Shown piece by piece: positions 21,698 to 32,788 of a stretch of DNA of 64,000 nt. Numbering within the stretch: the first letter of the stretch is position 1; every line of letters starts with the position of its first letter. The stretch is from Neocallimastix lanati (nom. inval.) (taxonomy: Eukaryota; Neocallimastigomycota; Neocallimastigomycetes; Neocallimastigales; Neocallimastigaceae): positions 369,501 to 433,500 of the forward strand of contig JACVTC010000098.1 in the NCBI GenBank assembly GCA_016946835.1, written 5' to 3'. A program made the position numbers and the translations under genes. Under the pieces are notes generated by a model that saw nothing but the letters and a program-made list of their open reading frames with translations, did no database searches and was not told where the DNA came from.

Positions 21698-24600
21698 ATG
21701 AAAGGAATAATTTTAGTATTAACTATATTATTAGTAAATATTAAAGTTAAAGCAGCTGATTCATTCTGCTGGTCTGAATTATTAGGTAAAAAAAATTATA
21801 ATTGAAATTTATAAAAAAAAAAAATTAAAAAGTATATAAATATATAATAATTAAGAAATAATAATAATATAATGTTAATAATGATAATAAAACATAATTT
21901 TTTTCTATTCATTCAATATGTTATCTATAAGATGATCCATTTCCTTGTTGTACTAAGGATGATGGACCAATAGAAGGTGAAAATATGGAAGGTTCATGGT
22001 ATATAGAATAATATATATATTATTTCATATATATATATATAAAGAGAAAAAAGCTGTAAATAACATTGTTAATGTCATTACAATATATATATACGAATTG
22101 TAAAAATATTATTATTTTTAAAAAAATATAGGGGTATAGAAAATGGTCAAAAATGTGGTTATAGAAGTAGATATGCTAATTGGAATCTTCGTGATAAATT
22201 TGATGATACAAGAGAAGAATGGGAAGCATTCAAACTTAAATGGGACAACAAATATAGAGATAATTTCGAACGTATTGCTATAACTCCTGGTGAAAAAGAA
22301 TCTCTTCTTAATTTTGGATGGGAATCTACAACTGAATTTGAACCCAGTATTCGTTTATCTACTTCTCGTGACATGGAAAATGCTAAAATATTTGATGGAG
22401 AAAATGAATTCTATAGAAAAAAAGATGATGTTAATTATTATTCGAATAAAGTTACAGTTTCAGGTTTAGAACCTAATTCTGTTTACTATTACCAAAGAAA
22501 ATTAAATAATAAATGGGAAGACCCAGTAAAATTTAACACCTTTGACCCTGATAATTTCAAATTTATTTTCCTTGGTGATCCACAAATTGGTGGTTCAATA
22601 GGTAGACATCATTATCATTCGTCGGATTATTTTGATTATGCTGAAGCCATTAGAAATGATGCTTTCAATTGGAATATAACGATTTTTAATTCCATTAAAT
22701 TTACTAAAACTCCTAGTCTTATATTATCTGCTGGAGATCAAGCCGATACCATGGGTGATGATATCACTCAAGAACAGCAATATTCAGGTCTTCTTCTTCC
22801 AGAATTGATAAAGACTATTCCATTTGCTCCTACACTTGGTAACCATGAAGTATTTTCTGAAAGTTTTAGACGACATTTTAATGTTCCACATCCATATATC
22901 CCAAAGAAATATGATGATTTAGATTATGTTCCTGCATATAACTACTACTTTAAATATAATAATGTTTTAGTTGTTGTTCTAGAAAGTAATCATAATTCCT
23001 GTCACGATTGTGAAATAGTTATGGCTAAAGCTGTTGATAAATATCCAAATACAGATTGGAGAATCGCTTTATTCCATCATGATATTTATGGTAATGGTGC
23101 TACTCATTCCCAAGGTGACGCAAAGAAATTAAGACCATGTTTAACTGGTCTTTTTGATATTTATAAATTTGATCTTGTAATTAATGGTCATGACCATGTT
23201 TATACTACAACAAAATTCATTAATTATAATAATAGTAATAAAAAAAGTTACACTCTTTCTGAAATTAAAGAAGGAGTTACAAATAAAAATCCAAAGGGTA
23301 CCTTCTTTATTACAGCTAATTGTTCTTCTGGTAGTAAATTCCTTGATTTTACTGACAAAACACTTGATTATGTTTTTAATTCTACTCAAACTTTTACCTC
23401 AACTTTCGGTGTTTTAGATTTCAAAAAAGAATCTGGAAAAGTTAAAATGATTATTAATATTCATGAAGTCGAAACTTTTAAAACTATTGATGGTCCATTT
23501 ATTTTTGAAAAAGATGCCAAAGAAGAAACTGAAGATGATAATAAAGTAAGATATTATTAATAATAATTATAAAAAGATATTTCTATCACTAACAATAATA
23601 ATAAAAAATAATAATAATTAATATATATAAATTGTATCTAACTTTTTTAAAAAAAAAAATAATAATAATAATAATAATAATAATTTTTTATTGTAGTGTT
23701 GGTCGAATTTCTTAGGTTATCCATGTTGTAAGAAAACTGACGATATTATTTATAATGCAGTTAAAGGATCATGGGGTTATGAAAATAATTCATGGTGTGG
23801 TTTAGATTTTACTGACGCTGAAACAGTAAGAATTAATATTAAAGTATTATTATAGATATTTTTTTTAAATAAAGTGGTATTAAAAAAAATATAATATATA
23901 AAATAAAATATGATAAAATAAAATTACACTTAATCAATCTAGTGTTGGGCATATCCTCTTGGTAATTATATAATATAATATAATATTAATATATTATAAT
24001 TAAATAAATAAATTTGTTTTATTAAATTACTAACAAATAAAATTTTAAATAATAAAATAGGTTATGCTTGTTGTAGAAAAACTAAAATTATTCAGCGTAT
24101 TGATAAAAATGGAAAAAAATATGGTTTCGAAAGTGGTGGTGTATGTGCATTCACCGATGAAGATACTGATCTTGAAATTCTTACAGAAGATGTAATTATT
24201 AATTATAATTAAACTAATAAAAATAATGAATAATTAATAATTAATTAAATTACTAAATATTTCTTACCTTTTTATATTAAAAAAAAATAATTATATAAAT
24301 TAGTGTAAAGGTCTAAGTGAAGGTATATATTTCTTATTTTTTTTTTTAGTTATTATAAATTTTAATTATTTTATATTAATAATAAATCAAAAATACGAAA
24401 TACATTTTCAAATATATATTATATATAATTATTATTATTTACTCAACAATAATATTATTAATGTTATTAATATTACTATTTGAATTCTATAGGTTATCCA
24501 TGTTGTTCAAGTCTTAGTATGAAGACTTCAGGATATGATGATCAATGGGGCTATGAAGATAATGATTGGTGTCGTTTAACTGATGAACAAGAATTAGAAT

Positions 24601-26313
24601 ATAAAGAAAATCTTAAAAAAGTAAAAAAAAAAAAAAAAAAAAAATTAAAATGAAAAAATAACATATTAATTATATATTTTATTTATATTCAATTATTAAT
24701 TAATAATTTTTTTTCTTATTTTATTAAATTTTATTTTATAGTGTTGGGCCTACGCCAGAAGTAAGATATAATTTATTTTTTATTTTATATTAAAATTTCG
24801 TACTAAAAAAAAATTTCAAAATAAAATGAAATAAAATCTTTAGAAACTAATTAACATATTTAAATTTTTTATATAAATGTTAATATAATATGATATGATA
24901 ATACATAATTTCATCAATTAATAAAATTTGGAAATTTTAAATAAAATAAAGATTACAAATGTTGTAGTAATCCAAATACTAAAGTAGAAACTGAAGATAA
25001 ATATGGAAAATGGGGTATTGAAAATAATGAATGGTGTGGTATTGATACAAATAATATTACTACTTCTAAACCAAAATCTACCACTTCTACCAAAACAATA
25101 CAAATTTCAACTACTAAACCAAAAACTACTACTACAACTACTTCTACTAAGAAAATACTTACTACTCCAATAAAAACTACTACTACTACCACCACTACTA
25201 CTACTAAAAAAGTACAAACTACTACAACTACTACAACTACTACTAAAAGAATTATTACTACTAAAGTAATTAGTACTACCACAAAAGCTCTTCCTACTCC
25301 ATCTAGCGTAAATAAATAATATTATATAATATTAAAATAAAATATTTAATAAAAATTCTTTTTTATAACATTATTTTTTTTTTAAAAAAAATAATTTTTG
25401 ATTTATTTAGTGTTGGGCTGAAGAATTAGATGATGGTATGTATTTAAATTTATGTACATATAATCAAATTTTAAAAGATTTTTCTAATTATAATAATTTT
25501 CGAATAATATATTATATATATTTATTATTTATTTTAGGCTACCCATGTTGTAAAACTACTAATGTAGTTATAGAAACTGATGGCAATGGGGAATGGGGTA
25601 TTGAAAATGATCAATGGTGTGGTATTAGAAAGGTAATAAAAAGTTATATTAAATATTAAATAACACTAAATATTAAATATGTTTCATTTTGTATGGATAT
25701 ATTTAATATTAACATATAGTATTTTATATATATATTTTTTTTTCATAATTATATATTTATATAATTTATACATTTATATTTTTAATAATACATAGTGTTG
25801 GTCATTAAAATTAGGTAAATATTATTAAGAAAAAAAATAAGATAAAATAAAATAAAATTTTATAATTAAAACATATGAATGATATTATTAAAATTTATAA
25901 TTAATTATTAATTTCACTTTTTTTTTTTTTTTTTTTTTTGAATAGATGAACCATATCCATGTTGTGTTTATTCTACCGAAATCATATACACTAATGAAAA
26001 TGGTAAATGGAGTATGGAAAATGGTGACTGGTGTGGTATAATAGAAAATGCCAAACCTCCAGTTCCAGTCATCACAACTTCAAGAACTACTACAAGAACT
26101 ACTACAACCACGAGAAGAACTACTACAACTTCAAGAAAGACAACTACGACTAGGACAGTTACAACAACTACTACTACATCTGGTAGTTGTTCCACACCAT
26201 ATGGACAATGTGGTGGTATAAATTATAATGGTCCAACATGTTGTCCAAGCGGTTACACTTGTAAATTTATTAGTGATTATTATTATCAATGTACTAATGA
26301 TTTATATAATTGA
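21698..26313 (+). CDS. Secreted metallophosphoesterase with seven dockerins and CBM1 (14 exons)
   Basis: Spliced gene. Exons: 21698-21785, 21932-21998, 22132-23545, 23697-23825, 23943-23961, 24061-24191, 24304-24322, 24493-24620, 24742-24760, 24952-25307, 25411-25435, 25538-25632, 25796-25814, 25946-26313. They total 2877 nt (958 aa plus stop) with GT..AG at every junction. Order: signal peptide (about 1-20), dockerin 1, an FN3-like purple-acid-phosphatase N-terminal domain, then a calcineurin-like catalytic core. Core motifs are FLGDPQIGG (D201), AGDQAD (D254), TLGNHE (N289, H290), FHHDIYG (H367/H368) and NGHDHVY (H405, H407). Dockerins 2-7 follow from residue 524, with Thr-rich linkers after dockerins 5 and 7, then CBM1 (YGQCGG, PTCC, C-terminal YYYQC). 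The likely role is phosphate-ester hydrolysis on the extracellular cellulosome. The Tyr of the classical GDxxY motif is replaced by Asp257, so a purple Fe(III)-Tyr centre is unlikely. The catalytic core lies in one 1.4-kb exon while the dockerins are split by introns. Confidence 0.85.
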
Positions 26314-26993
26314 TTTACACACATTATAATAAAACATTTTATGAATTTACTGTAAATATTATTATATTATATTTCCATTTTAATTATTATAAATAATAAT
26401 AAATTAAAATGTCGAAAAATAATAAATAATAAAATAAAAAAAAAAAATAGAAAATACAGTAAATAAATAAATAGCAAGTAAATTATAAAAACAAATCAAA
26501 ATATATCAAAAAATCAAAATATTTATTAATAATATTAATAGCAAAAAAATAATCAAATATATATATAACTAAATAATAATAATAAAGTAAAAAGAAAATT
26601 AAAATTAGTAGTAAAAGAAATAGACATAAATTATTTAGTTACCTATATAATAAAAAAAAATACCAAAATAGAAAAAACAAATAATAAAAAAACAACAAAA
26701 AATAAGAAATAACGAATAATAAAAAAATAATAATAATAATAATTAAAAAAAAATAATAATAAATAATAAATAAACAAATAAAAAAAAATAAAAAAAAATA
26801 AAAAAAAAAAAAAATAGTAATGATAATAATAATAATAATATAACTTAAAAATTATATAATAAATATTAAACATTTAAAAAGAAAAATAAAATAATTAAAT
26901 ATTAATTAAAAAAGTTTGGTGTTTTATTTTACTTTTTTTCTTTTTGCATTCTGTTTTTATTTTAAATAGTAATTGATATATAATAAAAATAAT

Positions 26994-27025
<32 letters not shown>

Positions 27026-27254
27026 ATAAAATAGCATATATATGTTATTTTATATTTATATACAATTTCTTTTATTGGTATTAATCAAATAATAATATAG
27101 AATCAATACTGATTCTGATAGAAAGTAGAAAGTAACGAGGAATATATTATTAATAATAATAACAATAGAAACAATATTGTTAATATAATGGTATAATAGT
27201 GAAAATAGGAATATTAATATTGGTGATAGTGAAAATAGTAGTATCATTACTAAT
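26314..27254. other. AT-rich intergenic spacer
   Basis: Downstream of the phosphatase gene there are only A/T runs and AAT microsatellites. The ORFs here are low-complexity Tyr/Phe strings with no gene character. Confidence 0.6.
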
Positions 27255-27463
27255 AATGTAGTGTATAGATTTGTAGTAAGACAAGCTAGCACGGACAATG
27301 CCTCTGAAGGAGAAGACCGTAATTTCTTTCAATTAGTCAATTCAAACCTTAATCCAGAATAAGAATTCCTTTTAAAGCAAATATCTTATAATCTGGAAGT
27401 GAGATTCAATGCATATGAACTTTTACCTGAATTTATTTACACAATATATTTTGAATAATACTT
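27255..27463 (+). pseudogene. Unassigned coding-like relic
   Basis: A compositional island reads as protein-like sequence (VVRQASTDNASEGEDRNFFQ, then LLKQISYNLEVRFNAYELLP) with one in-frame stop. Codon use is less biased than the flanks. No family was recognised. It may be the remains of a gene or a mobile element. Confidence 0.3.
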
Positions 27464-28284
27464 TTAGTTCACATTATTATTTAAAATATTATTACGTTCT
27501 ATTTGGACAAATATTTTTTTTTATTAATTATATGTTTTTTTTAATAAAATAAATATTCATGTAATTAATAAATGATTAAATAAATAAAGTTTGAAGTTCG
27601 CAATAATTGCAGATGTTAAAAAAGAAAAAAAAAAAAAAATGAAAGGTCATAAAAATAAAAATAAAAATTAAAAATTATATAATGGTATTATTAGTATTAG
27701 CATAATATTATCATTAAATTAGTATATATTAGTATACATTTATAATAAAAATGCATATAGTAATATTATTTATATAAAAAAAAATCATTTATATTCACAA
27801 TCTAATTTATCAATTAATAAAAAAAAAAAAAAGTTAATATCATAAAAAAAGAATAGTATTTTATAATTATTTTTTAAATATTATTTATTATATAAAAATG
27901 TTAAAACTTTTTACAGATAATATATTCTTATATTAATTTAAAATATATATGTATATTCAATTTTTTTTATATATAATTATCGAATTTATATAGTTAAATT
28001 AGCATAATACCATATATATATAAATGAAAAAAAATGGAAAAAAAAAAATAAAAAAAAACAAAAAAAGCTTGGATATTTATTATTGTATATTATGCTTTAA
28101 ACATCTTATAATTAAATTTTTTTAATTATGTTCAATAGAAAAAAATACTATAAAAGGTAATTTTAAGTTTTTCATACTTTTTTTTTAAAAAAAAAAATAA
28201 TTTGTTTTACATAATGAAGCCAAATTTCAAAAACTAACTGAAGAAATTGCTAATATTTCTATCAATGATACATGCATTTTAATA

Positions 28285-28316
<32 letters not shown>

Positions 28317-28317
28317 A

Positions 28318-28915
28318 AGTGTCGTAACAAAGCTCCTTCAGAACGTACGTACTGTGGAACTTATATCCATTCAGAAGGAATTGTTATCACTAAATGAACA
28401 TGTAAAAGTTTTTACTAAAAGGTTTAAATATGAAATGATTGAGATAGTAGTTTCGGAAAATCAAAAGAATAATAATAATAACAATGGTCAGTGGTCTTTT
28501 ACCAGACTAAACTAGGATCTATAAATTTGTATATTTTGTTTTTTACTGAATTTTCTAGTTGTATTAGTGCTGCTAGGGTATTTATCATCCAATATCTCTC
28601 TTCTGGTAAAAAGGAAAGCTATTATATGGCTATTCATTACGTAGAAGTAAATAAATAGAGGGAAAACTTAAAATCTATCTTATATGTGAAAATTACTTCT
28701 AAATCCATTGCCCCTCTCAAAGGAAAATATATTTTTAACAAGATATAGTAGTTCTTTACTGAATATGGTATCCCTTATAATATCAATAATATTAGTAAGA
28801 GCAATAGAGATATCAGCGAAAATAATCCTATGTATATAATCAAATTAATAAGATTATCAATTCCCATTACAATACCATGTTTTTCGCATACAATAATTAT
28901 ATTAATTCCAGTATC
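28318..28915 (+). pseudogene. Unassigned coding-like relic
   Basis: About 600 bp of more complex sequence lies between AT-rich flanks. One frame gives LLQNVRTVELISIQKELLSL and a following EHVKVFTKRFKYEMIEIVVS, then stops and shifts. No domain was recognised. It is listed because its base composition differs sharply from the surroundings. Confidence 0.3.
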
Positions 28916-29407
28916 AGAAAAATAAAATAAATATATATTAAAATAATGAAATTGAAAAAATGTAAAATTAATGTAATTCCATTTGAATTATTTATATTTA
29001 ATTATTACATATTGAATATATTATATATAATATATATAATATAAATATATATATATATTATTTGCATTTAAGACAAGTAAATTTGAATAATTCATTTTAT
29101 TCAAATATATTGATCTATAATTATAATCCACAATTCCAAATATATATATTTATTTTACTATATTATATATAATTAAAATCCAATAATTAAATTGGCCATT
29201 AATTCAAATAATAATTTAATTAATACGCATTTCTTGCTTAATAATTTATATCTGTATGTAATGTCAATATGTAATAACTAATTAATAAAGCGTTTAAATA
29301 AAATCTTATATTTTCTATTATTTGTTGAGATTAATTTAATATTTATTTTAAAAAACAAATAAAAAAATATATCATATATATCCTAAGTATTAATATTCAA
29401 TGTTAAA

Positions 29408-29500
29408 ATGAACTTATGTAATTATATATGTATTTTCAAACTTTTTTGACTGAAACTAAATTATATAAATAAATAAATTTATTTTATATTATTTAATATA
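29408..29500 (+). repeat. ~90-bp direct repeat flanking a LINE fragment, left copy
   Basis: ACTTATGTAATT..GTATTTTCAAAC..AAACTAAATTATATAAATAA recurs at about 30453-30545 on the other side of the LINE-B tail, with a few substitutions. It is far longer than a LINE target-site duplication, so it is probably an older segmental duplication into which the LINE fragment was placed. Confidence 0.7.
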
Positions 29501-29631
29501 TAATATATAAATAAATATATTTATTTTATATTATTTAATATATAATATATAAATAATATATTTTATTTATTTTATTTATTTTTTAAAATATATAAAATAT
29601 ATTATTTATCCAATATTCAAAAGATTGATTA

Positions 29632-30374
29632 TCAATCTTTTGAGCATTGGATTTTTAAATGCGATGCTCTTGTATCTTTTAGATGGAATTCTTTAAATTT
29701 CATTGATGATCTCTATGTTTTGTTCGCTAGGAAGATGTTTAATCATCCTTCTACCTATGATTCTATTTCTGATTTTGATGATTATATCAATCATTATATA
29801 TACTTGTTCCTTCTTGTTGAAACTTTAGTTTTAAATGAATTACATTTCGATAGTGGAGAACAGAGACAATTAAATGAACTACTTTTCAAAGGTTCATCTG
29901 ATTCACCTGTTCCAAATATTGTGGGCCTGGCGGAATTCTTAACTAGCGCAATACCTATCATAAGTAATTAGTTTGAGCTATTATTTGATAGGTATTCCAA
30001 AATACCAAACTTAGCCAAGAGCGTCGACGTCGCACTGATATGGCATAATGATAAATACAGGATCATCATCTATTTCTACGAAGGGTGAATCTCGCCTTAG
30101 TAGTTTAATAAATGATGAATCTGGGGAGAGTATAGTGGACACCACACTATCTATTTTAAAGATGTTACTTCTTGGTTTTATTATTTTTTTATTTGTTAGG
30201 ATAGGAAAATTCCCGCATAGTACAACTTTACGAATTATATAGTATTTTTGAGCTTTTTTATTTTTTATTTTTTAACTTTTAATTTTATTTTTAATTTATA
30301 ATGTACTTTTCACCTACATGTATATTTTATAATATGATTAATAAATTTATGGAAGTGCATTTTCTTCCCTGTCT

Positions 30375-30400
<26 letters not shown>
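29632..30400 (+). mobile_element. 5'-truncated LINE-B copy
   Basis: The copy begins abruptly at the zf-RVT region (CAATCTTTTGAGCATTGG; QSFEHWIFKC) and matches the end of the full element closely. It covers the C-terminal coding sequence (29720-29971 and 30048-30242, separated by stops and frameshifts), the 3' UTR ending TTCCCTGTCT at about 30375, and a poly(A) of about 25. The 5' truncation is typical of incomplete target-primed reverse transcription. It keeps the fourth zinc ligand Cys that the full-length copy lost. No clean target-site duplication was found. Confidence 0.9.
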
Positions 30401-30405
<5 letters not shown>

Positions 30406-30735
30406 ATAATATATAAAAAAATAAAATTGTATTAACAAATGTGCTTATAAAATTATTAATGCACTTATGTAATTGTGTATTTTCAAACATTTTTAACTTA
30501 AACTAAATTATATAAATAAATAAATTTATTTTATATTATTTAATAATATATACATTTTATTAAAAATATATTTAAGATATATTTATAAAAGTATCTTTAA
30601 ATCAAATATTTAATAAAATAAAATTGTATAACATATGTGATTATAAATTATTACTTCAAAATATGAGTTTATATTATGTATAATAATATATTAAAATAAG
30701 AATGTTTTCCGTTCTTCACTTTACAAATTAGATAT

Positions 30736-31025
30736 TCATTCGTAATTATTAATATCTATATTTTCTACATTTTCTTCATTACTAGTTGAAATAAATTTTT
30801 TAAATTTTTCATCTAATTTATTATTATCAGAATAATGAATACACTCATGTTTAGGTACTATATCAAAGTATTCTATTTCATCATTTTCATTAATATGATA
30901 TAGATTAATGATATATAACATTTCTTTTATTTATCATATCCATTAGATTTTCATCATAATATAATTCATTTGTTTCTTCATTATAATTGTAATTTGAAAT
31001 GCTTTAATTATTGCATTAAACCTTT
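30736..31025 (-). pseudogene. Unassigned acidic coding relic
   Basis: The reverse strand reads ISNYNYNEETNELYYDENLM (about 30935-30995) and, after a frameshift, a 61-aa ORF (30736-30921: HINENDEIEYFDIVPKHECI, then HYSDNNKLDEKFKKFISTSN). The sequence has normal amino-acid complexity, unlike random AT-rich ORFs. No family was recognised. It could be a broken gene linked to the ankyrin relic just to the right. Confidence 0.35.
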
Positions 31026-31235
31026 AATTCAATCATTTTAGGAATTTCAATTTTTTTAATCTAAAAAATAAATAAATAAATAAATTAATAAATAAATAAA
31101 AAATTTAAAAAATTAAGATTTCAATATTTCATAAAAATTTTAAATTTATATATAAATACAAAAATTATTTTATTTTTTAATAATTTTATAATAAAATATT
31201 TTTATTTACTATAAAAACAAAAATTGAAATTATAT

Positions 31236-31590
31236 TTTAATTCATAGAAAACTTTTCTCTAATAAAGGATTTATCTAATAATAATATAAAGGAAAAATTA
31301 GAAAATGAACTTTCAAATGCTACGAAGATGAAGATATTCAAGAATTAGAATATATTTTAAATGAAGTAACAGAAGATTAAATTATTTCGGAATTAAATAA
31401 AAAAGATGTTGATGATATTCATTTTTACAATTCATATATTATAATAATATTGAAATGGATTAAATTATTAATAGATTATGCCAATAGAAATAATATAATT
31501 TTAGAATTAAATAAAAAAAATGGAAATGGTGGAAATCCCCTTTTAAAGGCCAATGATAATAGTAATATATTTTTAATAACAATTATTGTA
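31236..31590 (+). pseudogene. Ankyrin-repeat pseudogene fragment
   Basis: After stop-ridden sequence, the frame at about 31450-31560 reads KLLIDYANRNNIILELNKKN, followed by GNGGNPLLKANDNS. This is the typical degenerate ankyrin repeat of these fungi (LLIDYANKNNIILELNEK..PLL.A). An upstream stop follows NIEMD. Only about one clear repeat survives, so it cannot encode a functional protein. Confidence 0.6.
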
Positions 31591-31709
31591 CTTTAAAATA
31601 CTATAAATTTTATTAATAATATTTGAATAATATTATAATAATAATAATATTAACAGTAACAATAAAAAATAATTATAATTACAATAATAATAATAATTAA
31701 AAAATGAAC

Positions 31710-31749
<40 letters not shown>

Positions 31750-32788
31750 TAAGAACAATAAAAAAGCATAATATAAAATTATAACATAATAAATTATTAA
31801 TATATTTAACAAAAAAAATTTTTTTAAAATATTTTTTTAATAATTTATTTAATTTTATTATTTTTTATTAAATATATTACTATCAAGGCATTTACATATT
31901 TTATTTAACACAATAATTTATATAAATTATAGTAATATGAGCTTAAAACATTATTATGAATTTAATATAATTGAAAAATTGAAATGAATTTTAATATATT
32001 TATTTTGTATTATTTATAAAATATATTTATATAAATATATTTTTCTTAATATATATATTCTATAAAAAAAATATGAAATAGTTATTTTTGTATAGATTTT
32101 AATTAACATAAATGAAGAATTTATATAATTAATAATAAATAATAATAATTTTTAGAATTATGTTAAGAAATTAATTATTAATATTATTATAATTATATAT
32201 AATTATAATTTTATTTAATTAAATATATGTTTTTAATTTTTTTTTTCTTTATTTCAATAAATTTTGTTATTTTTTTTTTAATATAATATATAAAAATTCT
32301 CCATACTATTGAATCTTATTTTATTTAATTTAATGAATTTCAGAAATAATTAATAAAAAATAATCTCAATCAATTTTTTCATTTTTTTATTTAATAAATA
32401 TTTAAAATTTATGGAATAAATGTTAAAAATTATTTTTTTTTTAAAAAAAAAAAAAAGTCAATATATTAAATTAATATATTCATAAAATTCCTATGGGTAC
32501 ATTTTTATAAATTTAATTTAGGAATAAATAAAGATTCAAGTATTATATATATAATGAAATATATAAATAATAGTATAAATAACTTCAAATCTTCATAGTT
32601 CAAAAAAAAAAAAAATAAAATAAAATAAAAATTAAAAAATAAAAATAAAAATAAAATTAAAATATTAAAAAAAAAAAAAATATATATATATATATATATA
32701 AAGATTCAAAACTTCTCTATAAATATTAATAAAATATATTCTACTAAAAAAAATTTTTTTTTCCTGTATTTTTAAATCATTAATAAAA
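31591..32788. other. AT-rich spacer upstream of GH5 gene
   Basis: Only AAT microsatellite (31700-31750), A/T homopolymers and a (TA)n tract (32680-32700) are seen. The promoter of the GH5 gene at 32789 must lie here, but no element is identifiable with confidence. Confidence 0.55.

Noticed and set aside
23546-23560. Phosphatase gene ending at the TAA of 23558-23560
   Set aside because: A donor (AAA|GTAAG) precedes the stop, and a long series of in-frame dockerin exons follows; the total is a multiple of three.
24953-25282. Val-rich reverse-strand ORFs in the phosphatase gene (also 25968-26195)
   Set aside because: They are antisense to Thr-rich linkers (ACT/ACA codons read as AGT/TGT), a shadow of the real exons.
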